Source: CAXDOZ01 sp963991145 (lineage in GTDB: Bacteria; Bacteroidota; Bacteroidia; Chitinophagales; JABDMM01). Taken from it: a stretch of 16,447 bases of DNA. The notes under the pieces were generated by a model, which worked only from the letters and a program-made list of their open reading frames with translations, was not told the DNA's origin and did not search any database. Below, in pieces: positions 6,367-13,683 of this stretch (within the stretch, counting starts at the first letter, position 1; each line of letters starts with the position of its first letter). The DNA lies in NCBI GenBank assembly GCA_963991145.1, contig CAXDOZ010000047.1:1-16447 (forward strand). Reading direction: 5' to 3'. A program made the translations under genes and the position numbers.

Positions 6367-8028
6367 ATGAGCACAGATTTAGATATTGCAAATAGCATAA
6401 AGCTTAAACCAATTACTGAAATAGCAGCCAGAATCGGCTTGTCTAGTGAGGATCTCTACCAGTACGGACCCAATATTGCAAAGATCTCCTCCCCGGTAAT
6501 TGATGAGTCCAGGATCAAAGACTCAAAGATGATTCTCGTCACTGCCATGTCTCCAACCCCGGCTGGCGAAGGTAAAACCGTGACATCTATCGGGCTTGCC
6601 CAGGGATTAGATCATATAGGAAAGAAGACCTGTGTGGTTTTAAGGGAGCCTTCACTTGGGCCTGTATTTGGTATAAAGGGTGGCGCCGCAGGCGGCGGAT
6701 ATAGTCAGGTGCTTCCAATGGAAGACATCAATCTTCAGTTCACAGGAGATTTTTCAGCAGTTCAAACGGCCAATAATCTACTTTCAGCCATGGTCGATAA
6801 CTATGCCCAGAACAGAAAAGCCAGGCCTATTCTGGATGCCCGTACCATCAAATGGAAAAGGGTAATGGATATGAATGACCGGGCATTGAGATCGATAATG
6901 ATTGGACTAGGTGGAATAACAATGGGAGTTCCTCGTGAAACAGGATTTGACATCACCGCTGCATCTGAGATCATGGCAATTCTATGCTTGTCGAATGATA
7001 TTGAAGATCTGAAGGAGAGAATCGGGAACATTTATGTGGGACAAACGATTGACAGGGAACCGATGTATGCTCGGGATTTCAAAGCTCCAGGTGCAATGGC
7101 AGCGGTTTTAAAGAGAGCGATGCTTCCGAACCTGGTTCAAACGGTAGATGGAACCCCGGCAATTATTCATGGTGGTCCGTTTGCCAATATTGCTCAGGGG
7201 ACAAATACTGTGATTGCGACAAAAACAGGAATGAGCCTGGCAGATTATGTTGTGACCGAAGCTGGCTTTGGGGCTGATCTGGGAGCTGAAAAGTTCCTGA
7301 ACATAAAGTGCAGAGCAGCTGGTATTCAGCCAAGCGCTGCCGTTGTTGTGGCAACTGTTCGGGCATTAAAATTTCATGGAGGAGTTGAGAAAGATAATAT
7401 TGGGAACCCCAATCCTGAAGCAGTGAGAAAAGGTTTGGTCAACCTTCAAAGGCATGTTGATAATATGATGTCTTATGGTTTGCCGGTCGTAGTTTCAATA
7501 AATCGATTTACAACTGATACTCAGGAGGAACTAGATGTGATCAAAGAGATCAAAGGTGCTCCTGCTGTTGAATCCAATGTTTGGGCAGAAGGAGGAAAAG
7601 GCGGAGCTGCCCTGGCTGAAGAAGTAGTTAAAGCATGCGAGCTGCCTTCAAAGCCATTAAATCATCCCTACGGATTAAATGATTCTCCTGAGGAGAAGAT
7701 TCGAGCAATAGCGACTAAGATCTATGGTGCAGCGGATATCAATATTTCTGAACAGGCTAGAAAAGACCTAAGGCGAATAGACAGACTGGGTTGCTCTGAT
7801 CTACCGGTTTGTATTGCAAAAACTCAATACTCATTCTCTGATGATCCTAAGAAGCTAGGTGCACCTAGCGACTTCATTTTAAATATCAGAGAAGTTGAAC
7901 TTGCGGCTGGCGCCGGATTCCTGGTTCCTATCACAGGAGCAATTATGAGAATGCCGGGCTTACCTGTCTCTCCTTCAGCAGAGAGAATCGATATCGATTC
8001 AGATGGAAATATCTCAGGATTGTTTTAA
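6367..8028 (+). CDS. fhs: Formate-tetrahydrofolate ligase (10-formyl-THF synthetase)
   Basis: 553 residues from the ATG at 6367 (MSTDLDIAN), the normal start and length for the family; the frame is open further upstream but that stretch is the divergent promoter region. The enzyme makes 10-formyltetrahydrofolate from formate, ATP and tetrahydrofolate in the cytosol, feeding purine synthesis and initiator Met-tRNA formylation. Visible motifs: the ATP-binding loop TPAGEGKT at 64-71, the glycine-rich GIKGGAAGGGYSQ at 102-114, PMEDINLQFTGD at 117-128, VPRETGFDIT, PSAAVVVATVRALKFHGG, and the C-terminal MRMPGLPVSPSAERID. Two positions that are often His in this family differ here: NLQFTGDFSA in place of NLHFTGDIHA. 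It is a single gene, converging on kynA with the stop codons overlapping. Confidence 0.97.
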   Translation: MSTDLDIANSIKLKPITEIAARIGLSSEDLYQYGPNIAKISSPVIDESRIKDSKMILVTAMSPTPAGEGKTVTSIGLAQGLDHIGKKTCVVLREPSLGPVFGIKGGAAGGGYSQVLPMEDINLQFTGDFSAVQTANNLLSAMVDNYAQNRKARPILDARTIKWKRVMDMNDRALRSIMIGLGGITMGVPRETGFDITAASEIMAILCLSNDIEDLKERIGNIYVGQTIDREPMYARDFKAPGAMAAVLKRAMLPNLVQTVDGTPAIIHGGPFANIAQGTNTVIATKTGMSLADYVVTEAGFGADLGAEKFLNIKCRAAGIQPSAAVVVATVRALKFHGGVEKDNIGNPNPEAVRKGLVNLQRHVDNMMSYGLPVVVSINRFTTDTQEELDVIKEIKGAPAVESNVWAEGGKGGAALAEEVVKACELPSKPLNHPYGLNDSPEEKIRAIATKIYGAADINISEQARKDLRRIDRLGCSDLPVCIAKTQYSFSDDPKKLGAPSDFILNIREVELAAGAGFLVPITGAIMRMPGLPVSPSAERIDIDSDGNISGLF

Positions 8029-9065
8029 AGCTTAAAGCTCAGTTTCTCAACTAACTCATTACTCAATCTTGGAGTAGAGCCCGAATTGACAAGGAAGCTC
8101 GTAAGTTCTGCGATCTCCTGAAAGATGTAATGCTTATCAGCTGATGCCTTTAGGTAGTTCTTTCCGCTACTTCCTCCGGTACCTACTCTGGTTCCGATTA
8201 TTCTGTGAACCATATTAATGTGACGATAGCGCCAAAGAGCCATTTGCTCATCAATCTCAAGAAGAAGATTTAGCATTCTGAATGGAAGGTGTAAAAGAGG
8301 GTAAGAGCGATAAAGCATTATAAAGAGAGCTGACCTGTTGGCGGCATTACTCAATCGACGGTCAGCCACAAATTTTTCATCGAAGAAGACTTGATCAAAG
8401 TATTTAAGGATATCGCTTTCAGCATCGTTAAGACCTGCGGCATAGGTTTCTCTATATGTAGCCCAGAATGTATGAGGGTCCTCTGAAGAAATTCCTTCGA
8501 AGTTTTCCCAGTTCTCCTTTTGATCAAAGAATGGCATCCTTTCAAGCCATGAATTCAATAGCTCAAGAATCGACTTCTGACTTTCAACCTCTGCAATCAT
8601 CCTGATATGCTCTTCTCTCAACTGAGACAAGTAATAATCTCTTCCATGTCTGAATTCAAGCTTAAGTCCAAGCCTGGCTTCAATAAGTTTGAATTGAAAT
8701 GATTGGAATCCCGAAGCCGGACGAAGGAGATCTCTGAACTCAAGAAAATCCATAGGTGTCATGGTTTCCATAATAGAGATCTGCTGAACCAGTACTTTAA
8801 GGATCTCTACGCAACGCTCGAGTCTATGAACTACGGTTTGTAATCCGGGTCCATTATCATCGATCTCACCCTGGCCCATCAGCTTTTGGATAGAAGCAAG
8901 CTCATATAGCATTTGCTTGAACCATAGCTCATAAGCCTGATGCTCCACAATGAACAGCATTTCATCATGGGCTTCCTTTCCCAATTTGCCACTTTCAGTT
9001 TCCTGGGCATTGATGATCTTATCTAATTGGAGGTAGTCACCGTAATATACATCTGGCTTCTTCAT
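8025..9065 (-). CDS. kynA: Tryptophan 2,3-dioxygenase
   Basis: 346 residues. This haem enzyme opens the indole ring of L-tryptophan with O2 to give N-formylkynurenine, the first step of the kynurenine route. By alignment from memory with the Xanthomonas and human enzymes, key residues are kept: F38 and H42 (FIVEHQ) and R111 (EFRDLLRPASGFQS) at the substrate site, proximal haem histidine H282 (RYRHINMVHR), and T296 in the GTGGSSG loop that holds the substrate. The alpha-helical body is continuous and full length for the family's longer form. There are no other kynurenine genes in the window, so use for catabolism versus NAD synthesis is open. The stop overlaps the fhs stop by four bases on the opposite strand, with no terminator between them. 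Upstream lies the terminator of the peroxiredoxin-like gene. Confidence 0.97.
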   Translation of the reverse strand: MKKPDVYYGDYLQLDKIINAQETESGKLGKEAHDEMLFIVEHQAYELWFKQMLYELASIQKLMGQGEIDDNGPGLQTVVHRLERCVEILKVLVQQISIMETMTPMDFLEFRDLLRPASGFQSFQFKLIEARLGLKLEFRHGRDYYLSQLREEHIRMIAEVESQKSILELLNSWLERMPFFDQKENWENFEGISSEDPHTFWATYRETYAAGLNDAESDILKYFDQVFFDEKFVADRRLSNAANRSALFIMLYRSYPLLHLPFRMLNLLLEIDEQMALWRYRHINMVHRIIGTRVGTGGSSGKNYLKASADKHYIFQEIAELTSFLVNSGSTPRLSNELVEKLSFKL

Positions 9066-9093
9066 CTGCTGAGGGTTTTACTATTTGGCAAAG

Positions 9094-9125
9094 CAAAAGA
9101 AAAGCCTCGGGAATTCCGAGGCTTT
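9094..9125 (-). terminator. Rho-independent terminator after the peroxiredoxin-like gene
   Basis: A perfect 10-base-pair stem (9116-9125 with 9101-9110) and five-base loop, followed on the minus strand by TTCTTTTG. It ends the transcript from the 9807 gene just before kynA starts. Confidence 0.88.
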
Positions 9126-9139
9126 CAGGTTTTGAATAT

Positions 9140-9165
9140 GATGAGCTTCATCAGCCCGAAGGGCT
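9140..9165 (-). other. Two small adjacent hairpins in the 3' region of the peroxiredoxin-like transcript
   Basis: Directly side by side are AGCCC/GGGCT with a three-base loop (9153-9165) and GATGA/TCATC with a three-base loop (9140-9152). They lie between the stop codon at 9169 and the terminator, giving that mRNA a three-hairpin tail. Function is unknown. Confidence 0.5.
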
Positions 9166-9168
9166 AGA

Positions 9169-9807
9169 TTACATTACTCTTTTGATGCTACAACCAACTG
9201 GAGTTGTAGTAGCAGGAGAGATCTCTTCGCCAGAAACCAATGATCCAAGAGCGTTCTTTAGATATGGCTCAGCTACAGCAGAAGCACTTTTTGGTGAGTC
9301 ATCAATCGATCCGCTGTAAACTAATTTTGACTCTCCATTGAAAAGGAATGCATGTGGAGTTGTTTTTCCACCAAAAGCATTTGCCATTTTAGAATCTGGG
9401 TCTAACATATAGTGACAGTCCCATCCCATTTCTTCAGAATGAGCAACCATATCATCAAAACTATCACCAAGATCTCTTTTTGCTTCGTTTGAGTTGATCA
9501 TGGTAAATCCGATTCCATTCTCATTACACCATTCGTAGATCTCCTGGTAGCGTCCTTCCCATCCTTCGTTTGAAGAACCAGATCCGATAACGAATGGACA
9601 TGTATTGCAAGAGAACATTACTAGAAGGCCATTCTCACCTTTAACATCAGTAAGGCTTAGCATATCACCGGAAACATCTTTCAAAGCTTCATCTGCCATT
9701 GGGATGTCAGATCCGATTTCAATAGTTGGGAATTTCTGTGTGCTTCCCTGAGCAAAGCTCGAAATGGCAAATACAGATACGAGGGAAAGGATAAATAATC
9801 TTTTCAT
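9169..9807 (-). CDS. Exported peroxiredoxin-like/thioredoxin-fold protein
   Basis: 212 residues. Residues 1-20 are a signal peptide (LFILSLVSVFAISSFAQ), so the protein acts outside the cytoplasm. The thioredoxin fold follows: GSDIPMADEALKDVSGDMLSLTDV at 32-55, then LLVMFSCNTCPFV with the active CxxC at C67 and C70 followed by Pro, the cis-proline loop KTTPHAF at 148-154, and a C-terminal GCSIK with C206. This arrangement, a CxxCP motif plus a conserved late Gly-Cys, matches the peroxiredoxin-like 1 group of the AhpC/TSA-TlpA superfamily, whose substrates are not established. Further cysteines are C94 and C131. It sits 56 bases downstream of the DUF445 gene on the same strand, probably with its own promoter (box at 9833-9840). 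The fold is certain; the reaction is not. Confidence 0.9.
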   Translation of the reverse strand: MKRLFILSLVSVFAISSFAQGSTQKFPTIEIGSDIPMADEALKDVSGDMLSLTDVKGENGLLVMFSCNTCPFVIGSGSSNEGWEGRYQEIYEWCNENGIGFTMINSNEAKRDLGDSFDDMVAHSEEMGWDCHYMLDPDSKMANAFGGKTTPHAFLFNGESKLVYSGSIDDSPKSASAVAEPYLKNALGSLVSGEEISPATTTPVGCSIKRVM

Positions 9808-9832
9808 GATTGTAATTTTTCTTGGTTAACTC

Positions 9833-9840
9833 TAAAGGTA
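9833..9840 (-). promoter_or_regulatory. Probable -7 box TACCTTTA of the peroxiredoxin-like gene
   Basis: TACCTTTA on the minus strand ends 25 bases before the ATG at 9807 and fits TAnnTTT[G/A]. TTTC lies 16 bases and TTTG 24 bases upstream, just outside the usual spacing on either side, so the -33 element is uncertain. Confidence 0.45.
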
Positions 9841-9863
9841 TGTCTGCTGTTCACAGGAAATGG

Positions 9864-10463
9864 TCAAATCTCCGATAGTTGCACCAATCCTATTTGAATC
9901 AGCCCGATCAGGAAACCAACTATCGCGCCAACTATCTCGATAAAGCGCAGCTCTTTGGCCATTACTTTCATTAAGAGGTCTTCAAGCATTGCCGGTGACA
10001 TTTCCCGGATCTTTTCCGAGATGGTGGATTGAATGCTGATAGCATCTTCTATGTCTTCGGAGTATTGATCAATGAGCTGAGGAAGCAGATCCTTGATCTC
10101 CTCATTGAATTCTTCCTTTAATGCTGTCCTTCTCTTTTCTCTTACTAGGATTGCGAGGAAGGGGAATTTGACAGGAAAGACCTCATCTACATAATAGGCT
10201 ACCTGTTCTTCGAGAACCGAATTGATCTTGTCGAGTTGCTCGGGGTGCTTGAGCTTTTCCAATAGCTCAGTGACAGAGATCAGCTCATTTGCCACCATCG
10301 ATCCAATGTTCTCTGCGATGAGCTCCTGCCTCTTTGGGAATACACCCTGAATTACGAGTGGACCGATCTTAACCTTGTTCCTTGGACGGAAAAGCATCTT
10401 TACTGCGAGATAGTTTGTGAACCATCCTATAGCAGCTGAGATCAGAGGTAGCACATAGATCAT
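9864..10463 (-). CDS. DUF445-family membrane protein, short form
   Basis: 199 residues. It opens with a hydrophobic segment containing the family's IGWFTNYLAVKMLFRP motif (residues 12-27), followed by the IQGVFPKRQELIAENIG segment (38-54), both typical of DUF445 (YheB-like) proteins. The middle, about 55-170, is charged helix, and the C-terminus has a second membrane segment (about 174-195, IEIVGAIVGFLIGLIQIGL). Members such as YheB run to nearly 400 residues, so this is roughly half length; similar short forms are common in Bacteroidota as I recall. The protein would be in the inner membrane with a helical domain between two anchors. No function is established. It is transcribed away from the 10705 gene across a 241-base gap. 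Confidence 0.85.
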   Translation of the reverse strand: MIYVLPLISAAIGWFTNYLAVKMLFRPRNKVKIGPLVIQGVFPKRQELIAENIGSMVANELISVTELLEKLKHPEQLDKINSVLEEQVAYYVDEVFPVKFPFLAILVREKRRTALKEEFNEEIKDLLPQLIDQYSEDIEDAISIQSTISEKIREMSPAMLEDLLMKVMAKELRFIEIVGAIVGFLIGLIQIGLVQLSEI

Positions 10464-10571
10464 GGGGGCAAATTAGGAAGAAACTAGCTACTCCGGCATT
10501 GATTTTTACCACCATTGAAAGTGATCTGAAAAAAAAGTTGAAAAAAATTGGCACGACCGAAATGCTTGGTA

Positions 10572-10585
10572 TTCAAAGGTTTGAA
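10572..10585. repeat. Palindrome TTCAAAGGTTTGAA in divergent intergenic region
   Basis: A perfect six-base inverted repeat with a two-base centre, lying about 110 bases upstream of the DUF445 gene and 120 bases upstream of the 10705 gene. Its size and position suit a dimeric regulator site. A sister copy lies at 10633-10645. Confidence 0.5.
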
Positions 10586-10632
10586 CTTGTATTGGCCAAA
10601 TTAGGGGAATTTTTTTTGATGATTTGTAACTA

Positions 10633-10645
10633 TTCAAGCCTTGAA
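10633..10645. repeat. Palindrome TTCAAGCCTTGAA, second copy
   Basis: An inverted repeat with five-base arms and a three-base centre, closely matching the palindrome at 10572-10585 and centred about 60 bases from it. It sits near where the promoter of the 10705 gene would be expected. Confidence 0.5.
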
Positions 10646-10704
10646 ACAGTAAAAGAAACCAACAACAACGCAAACAACATTTAGAACGAGAAAATACAAG
10701 AGCC

Positions 10705-11118
10705 ATGAAAATTTTTACTCAGACCTTAGCCATCATCCTTTTTAGCTTCTTCAGCATTACAACTTTCGCTGGAAGCGGAAATCCAGACCTTGACGAATCA
10801 AATCCTTTGAAAGCTATTACTATTGATGTAGAGCGCTCAGGAAGTCAGGTAGAAATTAATGTTAACTCTGTTGACATGACAAAATATTCTCAGCTTATCG
10901 TTGAGCGCAGCGCTAGCGAAATCGAAGCTTACTCTCAAGTATGTATCATCACTGGTGACGAGCTTTCTTCAGCTGATGCTACAGGGGTATCAAAAGTTGA
11001 TAAGTACCCAATGACTGCGAAAGCAAACTCTTACTACCGAGTAAAGGCAATTGAAGAGAACGGAGTGATCAGATTCTTCCCAGCGGTTGAATTGACTTCA
11101 CTAAGCGCTAGTAAGTAA
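10705..11118 (+). CDS. Small secreted protein resembling the beta module preceding T9SS sorting domains
   Basis: 137 residues. Residues 1-22 are a signal peptide (LAIILFSFFSITTFA). The mature protein is predicted all-beta. Residues about 62-132 follow a pattern common just before the C-terminal sorting domain of type IX secreted proteins in Bacteroidota: LIVERSASEIEAY, then VCIITGDE, a short linker, VDKYP, NSYYRVKAIEENG and VIRFFPAVEL. No sorting domain follows; the protein stops at SLSASK. It has one Cys (C79). Codons look regular and favour Ala, Ser and Glu forms suggesting good expression, but this was not computed. It is a single gene ended by the 11143-11171 terminator, with paired palindromes upstream. 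I do not recognise it as a named family; the module resemblance is by eye. Confidence 0.82.
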   Translation: MKIFTQTLAIILFSFFSITTFAGSGNPDLDESNPLKAITIDVERSGSQVEINVNSVDMTKYSQLIVERSASEIEAYSQVCIITGDELSSADATGVSKVDKYPMTAKANSYYRVKAIEENGVIRFFPAVELTSLSASK

Positions 11119-11142
11119 GAATTTTCCTCAACCTGGTAATCC

Positions 11143-11171
11143 AAAAGGTCAGTGCCCAGCACTGGCCTTTT
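11143..11171. terminator. Bidirectional terminator between the secreted-protein and MscS-like genes
   Basis: A stem of 13 base pairs (11143-11155 with 11159-11171, one G-U pair on the plus strand, an A-C mismatch on the minus) with a three-base loop, ending in T runs on both strands. It lies 25 bases after the 11118 stop and 6 bases after the 11177 stop, serving both convergent genes. Confidence 0.88.
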
Positions 11172-11176
11172 GTCAT

Positions 11177-12805
11177 TTATGGCTTTTTGCCAGAAGCTTT
11201 GAACTCCTCAACGTAGGAGTCAACTGCTTTTTGGACCGATGCCTCATCCACAACATACTTTGGATCCAGCGAATTCTGTCCAGGAAGATTCTGTATATGT
11301 AGCGTTTGTGTAGGGAATGCGAATTCAACACCCAACTTGCTTGCCAGCTTGATAATTCCAAGCATGATCTCATGTCTTCCCTTTAGCTCTCCTGTCCAAT
11401 CGGGAACATCAAAGAATATATAGACCATGATGTTTAAAGAACTGGGTCCAAATGAATTCAGGTGCACTTCGTAATAGTCTTTCCTTGTAGTTGGGTGAAC
11501 AGCTACCAGCTTCTTTATTCCCTCTACAAATGCTTCAATCAATTCTGGAGGTGTGTCATAGGTAACTCCAACATCAGTTGTGAATCTCCGGTAAACACGA
11601 AGTCCCATATTGTCTATTACCTTATCAGCTAGGATGCCATTAGGAACATAAACAAGTGAGTTCGCGAAAGTTCTGATTCGTGTAGATCTCAATCCTACCT
11701 CTTCAATTGTCCCACTAGCACCGTCAAACACGATCCAGTCACCAATTTGGAAAGGCTTGTCTACGAAGATCAATATCGACCCAAAGAAATTCTTTACAGA
11801 ATCCTGTGCAGCAAGGGCAATTGCGATACCACCAATGGAGATTCCTGCTATTAAAGGTGCAATGTCAACATTCAGGATTCTCAGCAGATAGAAGATCCCC
11901 ATAATCACCACAATCACTTTAAGGATAGTGCGAAGAGATGGGATCAGCTGATCATCCATTGTACTCTCGGTCTTCTCTGCCAACTTACTTAGGTAGTAAA
12001 TGAGGTAATCGATCAACCTCATTGCGAGGATGATGATGAAGATCACAGAGATAAGTCTAAGGTTGAAGACGACAACTGAGTTGAGCTTAACAGGTAGGTG
12101 AATTATCGGCAATGCCAGAATCAGGAATCGAGCTAAGAGGAAGAATGAAAGTTGTCTTGCGATCTTATGGATAAGATCCATATTTGGGATCATTCGTTTT
12201 AGCTGGGTCTTAGCTACTCTTCCTATAATAAACTCGATCAGGAATTTTAGGATCCAGTACAGCAAATAAGCTGCTGCGATGAGCAAAACAATACCAATCC
12301 ATTGCCAGATCCAGAGATTAAACAGAGCTTTTTGGCCAATTGAACCTGTGTATTCAATTAGCAAATCGCTTCCCCATGGGAAGATATCCTCGTACATCTG
12401 AGGGATCATTTCTGCTGTGCGCTTTGAGTAATACCAGTTATCACCAACCTTTACCAGAAAGATGTCTGGCTCGGATAGAAAGAGCTGAAATTTTCTTTGC
12501 TCTCCTGAAGAGTCAACAATAGTGTTAAGCCTTGGGATATCTGCGGTGTCGACATAAAGCCCCTTGGCATCCATCACCATTTTCAACTTAATGGCAAGCT
12601 GCTCAGATTGCTTTCTATCCAGACCAAAGAAGACCTTACTCGCCTCATGAGGCTTATAGTTATCGACCTGGAGATTGGTCAAATGGGTCACTACAGTAGC
12701 CTGGGGGCTGGAAAGATCTTTATCGGCCTGTGTAGAGTGTTGAGCAAAAAGGGATCCCGTAAATAGGAATAATGGCAAGAGCCATGCGATGAGCGCGGTT
12801 CGCAT
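11177..12805 (-). CDS. MscS-family mechanosensitive ion channel with periplasmic N-terminal domain
   Basis: 542 residues from the ATG at 12805. An upstream TTG at 12823 is in frame, but it lies inside a strong promoter box, so the ATG is chosen. A signal peptide (MRTALIAWLLPLFLFTGSLFAQ) precedes a periplasmic domain of about 130 residues, then membrane segments near 160-190, 218-236, 245-272 and 292-311. The pore helix and following beta domain are classic: APLIAGISIGGIAIALAAQDSVKNFFGS in parts at 316-343, then DKPFQIGDWIVF, GTIEEVGLRSTRIRT and VYVPNG. The C-terminal cytosolic alpha/beta domain runs to about 510 and a helical tail ends in GKKP. Such channels open under membrane tension to release solutes on osmotic downshock. 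It is a single-gene unit that ends at the shared terminator and is divergent from the TonB gene. Confidence 0.95.
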   Translation of the reverse strand: MRTALIAWLLPLFLFTGSLFAQHSTQADKDLSSPQATVVTHLTNLQVDNYKPHEASKVFFGLDRKQSEQLAIKLKMVMDAKGLYVDTADIPRLNTIVDSSGEQRKFQLFLSEPDIFLVKVGDNWYYSKRTAEMIPQMYEDIFPWGSDLLIEYTGSIGQKALFNLWIWQWIGIVLLIAAAYLLYWILKFLIEFIIGRVAKTQLKRMIPNMDLIHKIARQLSFFLLARFLILALPIIHLPVKLNSVVVFNLRLISVIFIIILAMRLIDYLIYYLSKLAEKTESTMDDQLIPSLRTILKVIVVIMGIFYLLRILNVDIAPLIAGISIGGIAIALAAQDSVKNFFGSILIFVDKPFQIGDWIVFDGASGTIEEVGLRSTRIRTFANSLVYVPNGILADKVIDNMGLRVYRRFTTDVGVTYDTPPELIEAFVEGIKKLVAVHPTTRKDYYEVHLNSFGPSSLNIMVYIFFDVPDWTGELKGRHEIMLGIIKLASKLGVEFAFPTQTLHIQNLPGQNSLDPKYVVDEASVQKAVDSYVEEFKASGKKP

Positions 12806-12820
12806 AGTTTCAGTTTTGTG

Positions 12821-12851
12821 CAAAGGTATTAGCCTATCTCAGAATGTGAAA
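12821..12851 (-). promoter_or_regulatory. Promoter of the MscS-like gene (-33 TTTC, 19-base spacer, -7 TACCTTTG)
   Basis: On the minus strand TACCTTTG (12821-12828) matches the Bacteroidota -7 consensus exactly. TTTC at 12848-12851, one base from the -33 consensus TTTG, is separated by 19 bases, the usual spacing. The box ends 15 bases before the ATG at 12805, giving a leader of about ten bases. Confidence 0.65.
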
Positions 12852-12929
12852 CATGTTTTGATTACATGGAAATGACAATGGGATTATTGAATTGGCACGA
12901 GGTCTGCATCCCATTTATAAAGAACAGCC

Positions 12930-13622
12930 ATGAGAATCGAGACACCAGCCAACCAGATATTAATCAAGTACCACAACCACACCAAGGCATTTTCATTGAT
13001 CCTTGCTATCTCCATCGTAATTGGTGTATTCCATTTACCTATCACATTCTCTGAATCGACCAAAGTATTAGAAGACATCGCCCTGGATGATTTTTTCATT
13101 GAGAGTCAGATCTCGGCGAAGCCTGAAGTGAAAGAATTGCCACCACCACCCAAGCAAATATCTGAACACCAAGTAAAAGCGGTAGACAATCCCCCTCCGA
13201 TTGAACTTGACCCAGTTATTGATCCAGTTGTAGAGCTTCCTACAGATATGACGATTGAATTACCACCTATTGATATGCCCGCTGAGGTAGTTATCGAAAA
13301 GGCAATCGAACCGGTGGCATTTGCAGAAGTAATGCCGCAGTTTCCGGGAGGAGAATTGGCACTTCTTCAATTTCTTTCTCAAGCGAAATTTCCAACTCAG
13401 ATGCGTGATCTGGGACTTGAAGACAAAGTGTCTGTAAAATTTGTAATCGATGCAATGGGGAATGTGACTGCTATTGAAGCATTAAGAGGAGAATATCAAA
13501 GCTTCATTGACTCAGCATTGAAAAGAGTATCGGAGATGCCTAAGTGGACTCCGGGTCGACAGGGAGGTAAGAATGTACCAGTAATTATGATTGTACCTCT
13601 CAATTTCACCTTAGCAAGATAA
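12930..13622 (+). CDS. TonB-type energy transducer protein
   Basis: 230 residues. A cytosolic N-terminus of about 19 residues precedes one membrane helix (about 20-38, FSLILAISIVIGVFHL). Then comes a Pro-rich periplasmic linker (about 65-128) with PPPP runs and mainly acidic residues, where Glu and Asp far outnumber Lys. The C-terminal TonB domain is at about 134-229: MPQFPGG, LLQFL, GLEDKVSVKFVIDAMGNV, and MPKWTPGRQGGKNVPVIMIVPLNF, the usual Bacteroidota form. TonB couples inner-membrane proton motive force to outer-membrane receptors for large nutrients such as siderophores and glycans. No exbB, exbD or receptor gene is adjacent, so its partner is elsewhere. Start at 12930: the segment MRIETPANQ has no better upstream ATG in frame. 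A strong terminator follows. Confidence 0.93.
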   Translation: MRIETPANQILIKYHNHTKAFSLILAISIVIGVFHLPITFSESTKVLEDIALDDFFIESQISAKPEVKELPPPPKQISEHQVKAVDNPPPIELDPVIDPVVELPTDMTIELPPIDMPAEVVIEKAIEPVAFAEVMPQFPGGELALLQFLSQAKFPTQMRDLGLEDKVSVKFVIDAMGNVTAIEALRGEYQSFIDSALKRVSEMPKWTPGRQGGKNVPVIMIVPLNFTLAR

Positions 13623-13645
13623 ACAGGGTTTGATTTTTGGTAAGA

Positions 13646-13676
13646 GCCCCGGCTGGCAGCGCCGGGGTTTTTTATT
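13646..13676 (+). terminator. Rho-independent terminator after the TonB gene
   Basis: A seven-base-pair GC stem CCCCGGC/GCCGGGG (13648-13654 and 13662-13668) with a seven-base loop and six Ts, located 26 bases past the TonB stop codon and 20 bases before the next ATG. Confidence 0.93.
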
Positions 13677-13683
13677 TGCTTCT

